64,000 nt of DNA. It comes from Dyella telluris (GTDB lineage Bacteria; Pseudomonadota; Gammaproteobacteria; Xanthomonadales; Rhodanobacteraceae). This document shows, in pieces, positions 52,330-61,501 of the stretch. The notes below the pieces were generated by a model that saw nothing but the letters and a program-made list of their open reading frames with translations, searched no databases and was not told where the DNA came from. A program made the position numbers and the translations under genes. Where the stretch lies: positions 1,674,001 to 1,738,000 of the forward strand of contig NZ_CP060412.1 in assembly GCF_014297575.1 (NCBI RefSeq), written 5' to 3'. Each line of letters begins with the position of its first letter. Position 1 is the first letter of the stretch.

Positions 52330-55233
52330 ATGAAATTCACTTCGTCTTACGCCCGTAATCTTCTCGCTCTGGCCTGCATGGCAGCCATCGCCGGTCCGGC
52401 CATGGCCCAGACCGACGGCAACACCGATGCCGATGCCAAGAAGGCGTCCAATCTCGAAGCCGTGACCGTTACCGGCTCGCGCATTTCCAACCCCAATGTG
52501 ATCTCGCCCACGCCCATCAGCGTGCTGTCGGCGGCCGAGATCAAGGCCACGGGCGCCATCAACATCGGCGACCTGATGACGACGCTGCCGCAGCTGGCAA
52601 CCTCGTTCACCATGGGCAACTCCAACCGCTTCATCGGCACATCCGGTGAGTCGTTCCAGGATCTGCGCAACCTCGGCACCAGCCGCACGCTGGTGCTGGT
52701 GAACGGCCGCCGCTTCGTCGGTGCCAGCGCGGGCGACACCGCGGTGGACGTGAACATGATCCCCGCCGACTGGGTCGAGCGCGTGGAAATCATCACCGGT
52801 GGCGCCTCGGCCGTGTACGGTGCCGACGCCGTGACCGGCGTGGTCAACTTCATCCTGAAGAAGGACTACCAGGGCGCCAACCTGCACGCCCAGCTTGGCA
52901 GCTCCGAGCACGGCAACTTCAACAAGGGCCTGGTGTCGCTGACCGGCGGCATGAACTTCGCCGACAACCGCGGCAACATCGCCGGCTCGGTGGAACATTC
53001 CGAGCAGGACGAGCTCATGTTCCACGACCGCTTTGGCGACAAGGCCTACGCCTCCATCCTGACGCCGGACGGCCCGTACGATGCCGCGCTGTACAACAAC
53101 GGCGGCGGCTATACGAACTACGCCGGCGGCACCTTCTCCACCGGCAGCGCCACGGCGATCAACAAGCGTTACGTGTTCAACCCGGATGGTTCGGTGCGCC
53201 ACCAGAATTTCTACGGCGCGTATGACAACACCGGCCGCTGCAACGCCTGCGATCGCACGGACGTGAACCAGGTGATCCAGCTGCAGCCGAAGTACAAGCG
53301 CACCACGCTCAGCGGCGTTGCTTCGTTCGACATCACGCCCGAGCAGCACCTGTACGCGGAAGGCAACTACAGCCACGTCGACGTGACCAAGACCGGTCAG
53401 CCGGCCTTCGGCAGCGGCGGCAGCGCATACATCATCACCCGCGACAACGCCTACATCGACCCGACGCTTGCCGCGGTGATGGACGCGAACAACCTGAAGT
53501 CGATCAAGGTGGCGCGCTTTGACGTGGACGCCGGCCTGCGTGGCGAAGACACCAAGCGCAACACCACGCGCGGCGTCATCGGCGCCAACGGCGTGATCAC
53601 GGGCGACTGGCAGTACGACGCCTCGCTGGTCTACGGCTGGACCGATGAAACCCGTCACAACTTCAACAACCGCATCAACGATCGCTTCTACGCCTCGATC
53701 GACGCGGTGCGCGACGGCAACGGCAACATCGTCTGCCGTTCCACGCTGAACCCCAACTCGACCAACCCGAACGCCGGCGGCGTGCTCGATCCGATCGCCC
53801 TGGGCGGCGGTTGCGTGCCCACCAGCATCTTCGGCGCGGGCGCGATCAACCCGGCGGCGGCGCAGTGGTTCAACACCACCACCACCACCACCTCGCGCCT
53901 CACGCAGTTCGTGGGCGGCGGTACCGTCACCAACAACAACCTGTTCCAGATGCCGTTTGAGGCGGGCGCTGCCAGCCTCGTCGGCGGCGTGGAATTCCGT
54001 CGCGAAAGCAGCCGTCAGGTCACCGACCCGCTGGACGTCGCCGGCCTGACCTTCCTCAACGCCATTCCGCCGTCCAGCGGCGCGTATGACGTGAAGGAAG
54101 GCTTCGTCGAAACGGCCATGCCGCTGTTGTCGGGCCGTCCGTTCGCCGAGAACCTGACCTTCGACGCCGCGGCACGCTTCTCCGACTACAGCACCGTGGG
54201 CCACACCAAGGCCTGGCGCTGGGGCCTGGACTGGGCCATCGACGGCAACGTCCGCCTGCGCGGTACCGTGTCCGCTGCCGTGCGCGCGCCGAACATCGGC
54301 GAACTGTTCGGCGGCCAGTCGCAGAACTACTTCACCATCACGGACCCGTGCTCGGCGAAGCAGATCAAGAACGGTCCGGATCCGTCGGTGCGTGCAGCCA
54401 ACTGCGCGGCGCTGGGCATCCCGGCCGGCTGGACCTCCAGCAACTCGGCCACCATCGCCGGCGTCTCGGGCAGCAACCCCGACCTGAAGCCGGAGCATGG
54501 CCGCACCTGGACCGGCGGCATCGTGCTGACCCCGGAATTCATGCCCGGCTTCGGCCTGACCATGGATTACTGGAACATCAAACTGACCGATGCCATCAGC
54601 GCGCCCAGCGGCACCGACATCGCCAACCACTGCGTGGATTCCACCACCGGCATCAACAACATCTACTGCAGCAATGCCCAGCGCGGTGACGACCACGAGT
54701 TGAACTTCATCAACTCGATCAACCAGAACATCTCCGCACTGAGCACGTCGGGTATCGACTTCGGCGCTTACTACTCGCACGAGGTCGGCCCGGGCAAGCT
54801 CGGCCTGAACCTTGATGCGACTCGCGTCATCGCCTACACCGAGCACCCGTTCCAGGACGACCCGAGCAACACCGTGCAGGACAACGGCGTGATCGGTTAC
54901 CCGAAGTGGAAGGGCATCCTGCGCGCCACGTATACGATGAACAACTGGTTGTTCAACTGGAACACGCGCTACTTCTCCTCGATGCTGCGCGTGAGCAACG
55001 AGAGCTACGAGTCGAACCCGACGCAGGCCACGCCGATCAAGGCGGGCGCCGGCTTCTTCAACGACGTGAAGGCCAGCTACACCTTCGGCAAGAGCGGTTG
55101 GCAGGCGTATGCCGGTGTCACCAACGTGTTCGACCGCGATCCGCCGGTCAACATCTTCGGCAACACCTTCGGTGGCGGTCTGTACGACGCGATCGGCCGC
55201 GCTTACTACGCGGGCTTCAACTTCAACTTCTAA
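52330..55233 (+). CDS. TonB-dependent receptor
   Basis: 967 residues with signal peptide (about 1-26, ending AMAQ). A TonB-box/plug start AVTVTGSRI is followed by the plug domain (LVLVNGRRFVG, VERVEIITGGASAVYGADAV as separate signatures) and a 22-strand barrel ending YYAGFNFNF with the terminal Phe needed for outer-membrane insertion. The substrate is unknown. Base composition is ordinary for the window, unlike the receptor just upstream. It forms its own unit with a strong terminator and an inverted-repeat site in the leader. Confidence 0.92.
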   Translation: MKFTSSYARNLLALACMAAIAGPAMAQTDGNTDADAKKASNLEAVTVTGSRISNPNVISPTPISVLSAAEIKATGAINIGDLMTTLPQLATSFTMGNSNRFIGTSGESFQDLRNLGTSRTLVLVNGRRFVGASAGDTAVDVNMIPADWVERVEIITGGASAVYGADAVTGVVNFILKKDYQGANLHAQLGSSEHGNFNKGLVSLTGGMNFADNRGNIAGSVEHSEQDELMFHDRFGDKAYASILTPDGPYDAALYNNGGGYTNYAGGTFSTGSATAINKRYVFNPDGSVRHQNFYGAYDNTGRCNACDRTDVNQVIQLQPKYKRTTLSGVASFDITPEQHLYAEGNYSHVDVTKTGQPAFGSGGSAYIITRDNAYIDPTLAAVMDANNLKSIKVARFDVDAGLRGEDTKRNTTRGVIGANGVITGDWQYDASLVYGWTDETRHNFNNRINDRFYASIDAVRDGNGNIVCRSTLNPNSTNPNAGGVLDPIALGGGCVPTSIFGAGAINPAAAQWFNTTTTTTSRLTQFVGGGTVTNNNLFQMPFEAGAASLVGGVEFRRESSRQVTDPLDVAGLTFLNAIPPSSGAYDVKEGFVETAMPLLSGRPFAENLTFDAAARFSDYSTVGHTKAWRWGLDWAIDGNVRLRGTVSAAVRAPNIGELFGGQSQNYFTITDPCSAKQIKNGPDPSVRAANCAALGIPAGWTSSNSATIAGVSGSNPDLKPEHGRTWTGGIVLTPEFMPGFGLTMDYWNIKLTDAISAPSGTDIANHCVDSTTGINNIYCSNAQRGDDHELNFINSINQNISALSTSGIDFGAYYSHEVGPGKLGLNLDATRVIAYTEHPFQDDPSNTVQDNGVIGYPKWKGILRATYTMNNWLFNWNTRYFSSMLRVSNESYESNPTQATPIKAGAGFFNDVKASYTFGKSGWQAYAGVTNVFDRDPPVNIFGNTFGGGLYDAIGRAYYAGFNFNF

Positions 55234-55263
55234 GCCTGGGTGGCAGCCCGGAAATTGGGGTTG

Positions 55264-55295
55264 AAAAGGGCCGGCATCTGCCGGCCCTTTTTTTT
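55264..55295 (+). terminator. Rho-independent terminator after the second TonB receptor
   Basis: A 13-bp stem (55264-55276 with 55279-55291) is followed by a run of T residues; AAAA on the left makes it partly bidirectional. Confidence 0.92.
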
Positions 55296-55487
55296 GCGCA
55301 TCCGCAAGCACGCAAATCGCAACTCGCTGCGATCGGTGCGTTCCCATGCTTTCTTGCTGCCTGCTGACCGCGACCGCCGCGGTCAGCGTTCACCACGCGA
55401 CCATGGTGTAGCCTCGGGATCACATTCGATAGTGCATGCGACTTCGTTTGCGCGTGCATCGACGTGTCATCGCGGAGGAGCGTTCCC

Positions 55488-56108
55488 ATGTGGTCCATTC
55501 GAGAGCCCGTGCTCAAACCGGTTGCCATCAAGAAGCTGCGGCCGACACAGATCACCGTCGGCATGCGCGAAGTGAAGGAAAAGCGCGAACACTGGCGTCG
55601 CCTGCCCGACAAGGAGAAGGTGGATTTCCTCGGCCACCACATGATTCCGGTGATCCATGGGCCCAAACAGCGCGACTACATCATCGACCATCACCACCTG
55701 ACCCGGGCGCTGCTCGACGAAGGCGCCGAGCATGTGTTCGTGGTCACCGTGGCCGACCTGAGCAGCCTGGATCAGGAGGCGTTCTGGACCTTCCTCGATC
55801 ACCATGCCTGGGTCTTTCCCTATGACGCCAAGGGCAAGCGTCGTGGCTACAACGAGATTCCGCGCACCGTTGCCGAGCTGAAGGATGATCCTTACCGCAG
55901 CGCCGCTGGCGAACTGCGACGAATCGGGGGCTACGCCAAGGACACGACGCCTTTCAGCGAATTCCTCTGGGCCGACTTCCTGCGCCGACAACTGAAGCTC
56001 TCGCAGGTGGAGAAGGACTTCACCGCCGCCATGAAGAAAGCCTACAAACTCGCACGCGGACCGGAGGCCAAATACCTGCCCGGCTGGTGCGGTCCCATTG
56101 GCGCGTGA
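55488..56108 (+). CDS. ParB-like (ParB-like_2) protein
   Basis: 206 residues of the stand-alone ParB/Srx-fold family (ParB-like_2), showing LRPTQITVGMREVKEKREHW, HHMIPVIHGPKQRDYIIDHHHLTRALLDEG-type core (residues about 50-80) and PYRSAAGELRRIGGYAKD. The family has a ParB-like catalytic fold but no partition HTH, so it is not the chromosomal ParB. The role is unknown. ATG 55488 has GGAGGAG 7-8 nt upstream; an in-frame GTG at 55464 is less likely. Confidence 0.85.
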   Translation: MWSIREPVLKPVAIKKLRPTQITVGMREVKEKREHWRRLPDKEKVDFLGHHMIPVIHGPKQRDYIIDHHHLTRALLDEGAEHVFVVTVADLSSLDQEAFWTFLDHHAWVFPYDAKGKRRGYNEIPRTVAELKDDPYRSAAGELRRIGGYAKDTTPFSEFLWADFLRRQLKLSQVEKDFTAAMKKAYKLARGPEAKYLPGWCGPIGA

Positions 56109-56155
56109 GTGTGGACGCCAGTGCCATCCCGCCGACCGCTGGTGACCCCAAAAGA

Positions 56156-56179
56156 AAAGACCCCCTTGCGGGGGTCTTT
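56156..56179. terminator. Terminator after the ParB-like gene
   Basis: A 10-bp stem AAAGACCCCC/GGGGGTCTTT (56156-56165 with 56170-56179). The A/T flanks allow use from both sides. Confidence 0.85.
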
Positions 56180-56561
56180 GTTGGGGAAGGGCCGGGGCTA
56201 AGGGGAGGGACCCGGCCCTTTGCCTCCGCGACATATGGGGATGAAGACCGGAGGCAGGAACAGGTTACCCGGTGCCGCAACAGCACTCTGTCGTCCTCTT
56301 CCGATGCTGGTGTCACCCGATAGCCCGCGGGGAAATCGGCGCCGTTTCTGCAATTGAGAGCGGTCCGATAGCCCGAAAGTGCACGCATCGGAACAATACC
56401 GCTTACCCCACATGCGCAAGGAATGTTGTATGGGCCCGCGGTGACGCGCGCGACGAATCCGGGGATTAGGCCGCTGAGTGCTCAGCAGCCTGGATACGTA
56501 GGGGCTTTCAGCAAGCTTGGTGTAGGGAATTCGCGGATGACCCTGTCATCCGCCTTTTTTT
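56180..56561 (+). other. Gene-free region with possible structured RNA
   Basis: 380 bp without a supportable gene. It contains a 10-bp hairpin (56187-56196 with 56211-56220), a GCCTCC/GGAGGC pair around 56222-56254, two near-copies of CCGATAGCCCG each followed by a TCGG partner (about 56317-56338 and 56366-56391), a GCTGAG/CTCAGC hairpin (56473-56486), and an intrinsic terminator at the right end. Several GGA triplets lie in probable loops. No match to tmRNA, RNase P, 6S or SRP RNA was recognised. Confidence 0.35.
56533..56561 (+). terminator. Rho-independent terminator with no gene upstream
   Basis: A 9-bp perfect stem GCGGATGAC/GTCATCCGC (56533-56541 with 56545-56553) is followed by seven T residues. 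The nearest upstream gene ends 425 bp earlier and already has its own terminator, which points to a separate short transcript. Confidence 0.85.
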
Positions 56562-56633
56562 GTCCGCTGTTCAGTGGGTTGCCGCTTTCAGGGCAAGCGG
56601 ACTCCGGCCGTCCCGGCAGACGGAGGGCGGGCA

Positions 56634-56642
56634 TGCGAGAAT
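56634..56642 (+). promoter_or_regulatory. Extended -10 (TGCGAGAAT) of dinG
   Basis: TGCGAGAAT is like the element at 46455-46463 and lies 38 bp before ATG 56680. It overlaps the earlier in-frame ATG 56641. Confidence 0.35.
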
Positions 56643-56679
56643 GGCCGACCGACGCGACGCCTCGCGCCTTATCCGCTCC

Positions 56680-58782
56680 ATGCTGACCGATACCACCAAA
56701 GACGCGATCCGCGCTGCCTATACGCGCCTCAAGGACGGCCTGCCCGGCTTTCGTGCGCGCGCATCGCAGGGAAAGATGATCGCCGAGGTGGCAAAGGCGC
56801 TGGCGCAGGAAGGTGGCGCTGCCGTGATCGAGGCGCCTACCGGCACTGGTAAGTCGATGGCTTACCTGATCGCCGGTGTCGAAGTGGCACGCGCGCAGAA
56901 AAAGAAGCTGCTGATCGCCACCGCCACGGTGGCGCTGCAGGAGCAGCTGGTCCAGCGCGACATCCCGCTCTATCTCAAGCTCAACGGTACCGAAGCAAAA
57001 GTGGCCTTGGCCAAGGGCCGTGGCCGCTACCTGTGCCCGCGCAACCTCGCCATGGCCAGCAACAGCCTCAACGAAACCTCACAGATGGGGCTGGGTTTCG
57101 ACGCGGATCTGGCGCTGTGGACCAAGCCGCCGCAGGAACGCGACAAGAAAGCGCTCGCCAAGCTGATGGACCTGTTCGACCGTCACGAGTGGGACGGCGA
57201 TATCGATGCCGCGCCCGAGCCGGTCAGCGACGTGCTGCGCCCCATGATCACCACCAGCGCCGGTGGCTGCACCAGCCGCAAGTGTGCGCACTTCATGCAG
57301 TGCCCGTTCTTCGCGGCGCGCCGTGCGGTGGGCGATGCCGAGATCATCGTGGCGAACCAGGACCTGGTGCTCGCCGACCTGACCATGCCGCGCGAGGAAG
57401 AGGGTTTCGGCGGCGTGATCCTGCCCAAGCCGGACGAAACGCTGTACATCTTCGACGAAGGGCACCACGTGCCGTCGAAGGCCATCGACCGCGGCGCCGC
57501 CGAGGTGTACATGAACGCGGCGGTGCGCCAGCTGAGCCGCCTCGGCCGCCAGATCCATGCCGCCTATTCGCTGACCGACAAGGAAGTGATCGGCAAGCTG
57601 TCGCTCGATGCGGGCGACCAGAAGCTGCAGGATCTCAGCAACGGCCTGGAAGAACTGGAGAAGGAAATCCGCCTGGGCTGGCTGCCTTCGCCCGACGACC
57701 GCGAACCGATGTACCGCGGTTCGCTGGGCCAGCTGCCGGAAGCCTGGGTGGAACACGCGCGTGCACTCTACGTGTTCACCGGCGAAGTGGAACGCTGGAT
57801 AGGCGCGGTGCGTCGCGCCGTGCTGGAAATGACTGAAACCGGCCCCACCCACGAGGCGCTATCGCGCGAATTGGGCATGGCGCTGGAACGCATCGACCGC
57901 CAGGTGCGCACATGGCGCGCATGGTCGGCCACCGATGGTGACAACACGCCGCCGCTTGCTCGCTGGGTCACGCTGAGCAACGACCAGCAGCTGGTCTGTC
58001 ACGCGTCATCGGTATCTGCCGGCGGACTGTTGCGCAGCATTCTTTGGGGCAACGCGAGCGCCGTGGTGATGACCTCGGCCACGCTGAGCGCCGGCGGCAA
58101 CTTCCGCGGCTTCGCCGACGCCGTGGGTCTGCCCGACGAGTCGGTCACGCTGAGCCTGCCCTCGCCATTCGATCTCGCCGCGCAGGCACGGCTCGAAGTA
58201 CCGGCCATGCGCTCGCTGCCCGATGCGCGCGAAGAGCACGTGCAGGAAATCTGCGACTGGCTGGCCGACCACCTCGACTGGAACGCCGGCAACCTCGTGT
58301 TGTTCACCTCGCGCGCCAAGCTCGACCGCGTGCTGCAGAAGCTACCCATCGAGTACGTGCGCAAGGTGCGCGCGCAAGGTTCGCTGGGCAAGGCGCAGCT
58401 GGTTGCCGAGCATATTGCCGATGTGGAAGCGGGCAAGGGCAGCACGCTGTTCGGCCTGGCCTCGTTCGGCGAGGGCCTGGATTTGCCTGGCAAACTCTGC
58501 GAAACCGTGGTGATCACCCAGTTGCCGTTCGCCGTGCCGACCGACCCCGTCGGCGCCACGTATGCGGAATGGCTGGAGTCGCGCGGCCGCAATCCTTTCA
58601 TCGAAGTGACCGTGCCGGAAGCGACGCGCCTGCTCACGCAGTATTGCGGCCGACTGATCCGCACGGAAACCGATCGCGGCCGCATCGTGCTGCTGGATCG
58701 CCGCGTGGTGCTCAAGCGCTACGGCGAGCGCATGCTCAAGTCACTGCCGCCATTCACCCGCGTGATCGAGAAGGTCGCATGA
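56680..58782 (+). CDS. dinG: ATP-dependent DNA helicase DinG
   Basis: 700 residues of the XPD-like iron-sulfur helicase family. Walker A reads EAPTGTGKS and the Fe-S cysteines are in GRYLCPRN, GGCTSRKC and MQCPFF. The DEAH box variant reads IFDEGHH. Helicase motifs continue as SATLSAG, LFGLASFGEGLD and QYCGRLIRTETD. DinG unwinds R-loops, D-loops and stalled-fork structures 5'-3'. ATG 56680 aligns with E. coli DinG; the upstream in-frame ATG 56641 lies on a -10-like element. The hutD-like ATG overlaps its stop (ATGA, 58779-58782). Confidence 0.94.
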   Translation: MLTDTTKDAIRAAYTRLKDGLPGFRARASQGKMIAEVAKALAQEGGAAVIEAPTGTGKSMAYLIAGVEVARAQKKKLLIATATVALQEQLVQRDIPLYLKLNGTEAKVALAKGRGRYLCPRNLAMASNSLNETSQMGLGFDADLALWTKPPQERDKKALAKLMDLFDRHEWDGDIDAAPEPVSDVLRPMITTSAGGCTSRKCAHFMQCPFFAARRAVGDAEIIVANQDLVLADLTMPREEEGFGGVILPKPDETLYIFDEGHHVPSKAIDRGAAEVYMNAAVRQLSRLGRQIHAAYSLTDKEVIGKLSLDAGDQKLQDLSNGLEELEKEIRLGWLPSPDDREPMYRGSLGQLPEAWVEHARALYVFTGEVERWIGAVRRAVLEMTETGPTHEALSRELGMALERIDRQVRTWRAWSATDGDNTPPLARWVTLSNDQQLVCHASSVSAGGLLRSILWGNASAVVMTSATLSAGGNFRGFADAVGLPDESVTLSLPSPFDLAAQARLEVPAMRSLPDAREEHVQEICDWLADHLDWNAGNLVLFTSRAKLDRVLQKLPIEYVRKVRAQGSLGKAQLVAEHIADVEAGKGSTLFGLASFGEGLDLPGKLCETVVITQLPFAVPTDPVGATYAEWLESRGRNPFIEVTVPEATRLLTQYCGRLIRTETDRGRIVLLDRRVVLKRYGERMLKSLPPFTRVIEKVA

Positions 58783-59333
58783 GTTTCCATATCGTCCGAG
58801 GCGCCGACATGCAGCCCCAGCCGTGGAAGAACGGCATGGGCGTCACGCGTGAAGTGGCGCGCTTTCCGACGGATGCCGGCGGCGACGATTTCGTGTGGCG
58901 CATCAGCGTGGCCGAGGTCAACAGCGCTTCGCCGTTCTCCACCTTCCCCGGCATTGACCGCCAGATCGTGCTGCTCGATGGGGACGGTTTCACCATGACG
59001 CTGGATGGCAGCCAACCGCATGCGCTGACTACGCCGCTGGAACCCTTCGCGTTTCCCGGTGAAGCGCAGGTGGACGTGGCCATGGCCGGTGGCGCGACCC
59101 GTGATTTCAATCTCATGGTGCGGCGAGCCCGTGCCAGCGGCCACGTGCGCGTATGCCGCGAAAGCGGCAGCCACGTGCCCGAGCCCGACTGCGTGCTGGT
59201 TTATGTGGCACGCGGTCGTGCCATGACCATCGACGGCGAACTCAAGGCCGGTGATGCCTGGCTGCCGGACCGCAGCCCGTTCGAACTGGCCGACGGCAGC
59301 GTGGTGCTGATGGCGCTGGTGCAGCCACGTTAA
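58779..59333 (+). CDS. HutD/Ves family cupin protein
   Basis: 184 residues. The family signature PQPWKNGMGVTREVARFP lies near the N-terminus, followed by FVWRISVAEV and double-cupin strands. HutD proteins accompany histidine degradation in some bacteria, and Ves is linked to cold response in E. coli. No hut genes are here. It is translationally coupled to dinG, so a role with histidine use is not supported by the context. Confidence 0.88.
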   Translation: MSFHIVRGADMQPQPWKNGMGVTREVARFPTDAGGDDFVWRISVAEVNSASPFSTFPGIDRQIVLLDGDGFTMTLDGSQPHALTTPLEPFAFPGEAQVDVAMAGGATRDFNLMVRRARASGHVRVCRESGSHVPEPDCVLVYVARGRAMTIDGELKAGDAWLPDRSPFELADGSVVLMALVQPR

Positions 59334-59348
59334 CGGCCGCTTGCTCGC

Positions 59349-59450
59349 TGTAGGAGCGCACTTGTGCGCGACACACCAGCACACCCACGGGCAAGCCTAC
59401 TGAGTGCATAGCCTTGTGGGCTCGTGGTCGCGAACAAGTGCGCTCCTGCA
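59349..59450. repeat. REP pair (BIME-like), CTTGT variant
   Basis: GTAG-type inverted pair. The right arm carries two changes (CGCGAACAAG and CTCCTGCA), so it is a somewhat aged copy. Confidence 0.85.
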
Positions 59451-59528
59451 GTAGGCAGACGTGCCTTCACTTCTACGATAGCCATACCGCTTATCATCGC
59501 CTCGTTCCGCCCTTCCCAAGGTGAGCCC

Positions 59529-60107
59529 ATGGCGTTGCTGATCCTCGGTCTGGTGCTGTTCCTCGGCGTCCACTCCATCCGCATCTTTGCCAACGACTGG
59601 CGCACCCGACAGCGCGCACGGCTGGGCGAAATGCGATGGCGGGGGCTCTACTCCCTGGTGTCCATCGCGGGCTTCGTGTTGATCGTGTATGGCTTTGGCC
59701 TGGCTCGCCAGCAACCGGTGGTGCTTTACGTGCCACCGCTTGCACTACGCCACCTCAACGCGCTGTTCACCCTGCTGGCGTTCATCCTGGTCGCCGCGGC
59801 CTACGTGCCCGACAACCACCTGAAGTCCCGGCTGGGCCATCCCATGCTGGCTGGCGTGAAGGTGTGGGCGTTCGGCCATCTGCTGGCCACCGGCATGCTG
59901 CATGATGTGCTGCTGTTCGGTGCGTTCCTGCTGTGGGCGGTGGTGGATTTCGTCAGTGCCCGCCGCCGCGATCGCGCGGCCGGGGTCACCTATCCCGTGG
60001 GCACCGTGAAGGGTGACGCCATCGCCCTGTTCGGCGGCATCGTGCTTTGGGCGGCGTTCGCTTTCTGGCTGCATGGATGGCTGATCGGCGTGAACCCCAT
60101 GGGGTGA
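59529..60107 (+). CDS. NnrU family membrane protein
   Basis: 192 residues with about six helices. It carries the NnrU pattern: LFLGVHSIRIFA at the start, RWRGLYSLVSIAGFVLIVYGFG, HPMLAGVKVWAFGHLLATG and a final WLHGWLIGVNPMG. NnrU relatives occur with denitrification genes or with isoprenoid-like reductases; here there is no such context. ATG 59529 follows AAGGTGAGCCC. Confidence 0.88.
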   Translation: MALLILGLVLFLGVHSIRIFANDWRTRQRARLGEMRWRGLYSLVSIAGFVLIVYGFGLARQQPVVLYVPPLALRHLNALFTLLAFILVAAAYVPDNHLKSRLGHPMLAGVKVWAFGHLLATGMLHDVLLFGAFLLWAVVDFVSARRRDRAAGVTYPVGTVKGDAIALFGGIVLWAAFAFWLHGWLIGVNPMG

Positions 60108-60187
60108 AATCAGTCATCTGTGCCGCCCGGCGGCGCTGCGTTAGAGTGGCGCCGTTTCCGGCATGAGGCCGGCATGAGGATCGAGCC

Positions 60188-60385
60188 ATGGTCGCTTTCC
60201 TGCTCTGGTTGTTGCTCCTGGTGTTCTGCTGGCCGATCGCGCTGCTGGCGATCGTGCTCTACCCCATCGTGTGGCTGCTGATGCTGCCGTTCCGCCTGAT
60301 CGGCATCACCATGACCGCGGTGTTCTCGCTGCTCGGCGCCATGCTGATGCTGCCGGCGCGCGTGCTGCGCGGCCGACCGGCCTGA
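60188..60385 (+). CDS. Small hydrophobic membrane protein
   Basis: 65 residues, almost wholly hydrophobic, forming two membrane helices (about 3-33 and 36-58) and an Arg-rich end (RVLRGRPA). The family is not recognised. It ends immediately before the GTG of the next gene (TGA-GTG, no gap), so the two are probably cotranslated. Confidence 0.65.
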   Translation: MVAFLLWLLLLVFCWPIALLAIVLYPIVWLLMLPFRLIGITMTAVFSLLGAMLMLPARVLRGRPA

Positions 60386-60979
60386 GTGGAAAAGCCCAAC
60401 GCCCCGTCGTGCGAGCGCAATCGCGCCCCGATCCTCGACGCGGTGCGTGCACCGTTCGCCGACAGGCGGCATGTACTGGAGATCGGCAGCGGCACCGGCC
60501 AGCATGCCGTGTATTTCGCTGCAGCCATGCCCTGGCTGCAGTGGCAATGCAGCGAGCGCGAGGAACATCTGCCGGGCATCCGCCAATGGCTGGATGAGGC
60601 CGCACTGCCCAACACGCCTGCGCCTTTGGCATTGGATGTGAACGGGCCGTGGCCCGCCGAGCGCTACGACGCCGTCTTCAGTGCCAATACGCTGCACATC
60701 ATGGGCTGGAACGAAGTGGAGCAGCTGTTCGCCCAACTCCAGGCGGTCACCACGGCGGACGCGAAGCTCGCCATCTACGGCCCTTTTAATGTTGGCGGTC
60801 GTTACACCAGCGAAAGCAACGCCGCGTTCGACGAATGGTTACAGGCACGCGGCGCGCACATGCGCATCCGCGACGCGGAGGCCGTGGATGCGCTGGCCCA
60901 AGCGGCGGGTTTTGCGCTGACCGATGACGTCGCCATGCCGGCCAACAATCGCCTGCGCTTCTGGCAACGCCAGCGCTGA
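60386..60979 (+). CDS. DUF938 SAM-dependent methyltransferase-like protein
   Basis: 197 residues starting at GTG 60386. The SAM motif VLEIGSGTGQHAVYFAAAMP lies at about 30-49, and the DUF938 hallmarks are SEREEHLPGIRQW, VFSANTLHIMGW and LAIYGPFNVGGRYTS. Eukaryotic relatives are METTL26. The substrate is unknown. Confidence 0.88.
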   Translation: MEKPNAPSCERNRAPILDAVRAPFADRRHVLEIGSGTGQHAVYFAAAMPWLQWQCSEREEHLPGIRQWLDEAALPNTPAPLALDVNGPWPAERYDAVFSANTLHIMGWNEVEQLFAQLQAVTTADAKLAIYGPFNVGGRYTSESNAAFDEWLQARGAHMRIRDAEAVDALAQAAGFALTDDVAMPANNRLRFWQRQR

Positions 60980-61060
60980 CCCGTCGATCGTTGGCATTTT
61001 TGCCCCGTTGGCGTCAGGATGCGAGCCAGAGGGCGCTCCCGGCCGCGCCCAACCCACGCC

Positions 61061-61483
61061 ATGCGACCCTACGTGCAAGCCATCGACACGCTTACGCCCT
61101 GCCCCTGCGGCAACAGTGACGGCTACGGCCGCTGCTGCGGACTACTCCACGAAGGCGCCGTGGCGGCAACGGCAGAGCAACTGATGCGCTCGCGTTACAG
61201 CGCTTACGTACTCAAGCGCGAGACCTACCTGCTGGATACCTGGCACCACAGCACGCGCCCTGCGCACCTGAAACTGGCGACGCAACAACCTGCGCCGACC
61301 TGGCTGGGATTGACCGTGAAGCGCCATGAGAGCGAAGGCGACCGCGCCATCGTCGAATTCGTGGCGCGCCTGCGTTACGGCGGCGGCAAGGCGCAACGCA
61401 TGCACGAAATCAGCCGCTTCGTGCGTGAAGACGGCCGCTGGTTTTATGTGGACGGCGAGTTTCCGGAGAAGTCGGGCGACTGA
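61061..61483 (+). CDS. YchJ-family SEC-C zinc-motif protein
   Basis: 140 residues. The N-terminal zinc-binding motif CPCGNSDGYGRCCG plus a following His is followed by LMRSRYSAYV and a YLLDTWHHSTRP segment, then an NTF2-like domain (RFVREDGRWFYVDGEF). This is the YchJ/UPF0225 pattern; function is unknown. ATG 61061 is preferred because residues upstream of it are Arg-rich and unlike the family. Confidence 0.88.
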   Translation: MRPYVQAIDTLTPCPCGNSDGYGRCCGLLHEGAVAATAEQLMRSRYSAYVLKRETYLLDTWHHSTRPAHLKLATQQPAPTWLGLTVKRHESEGDRAIVEFVARLRYGGGKAQRMHEISRFVREDGRWFYVDGEFPEKSGD

Positions 61484-61501
61484 GCCGCCTCGCGCTTTTC
61501 C

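Noticed and set aside
52327..55347. Open frame of about 1,000 codons on the - strand opposite the second TonB receptor
   Set aside because: It is again an antisense shadow; the + strand gene has signal peptide, plug and barrel end.
56180..56561. Identification of the gene-free region as 6S, tmRNA, RNase P RNA, SRP RNA or a c-di-GMP riboswitch
   Set aside because: None of the conserved sequence signatures of these RNAs could be found on either strand.
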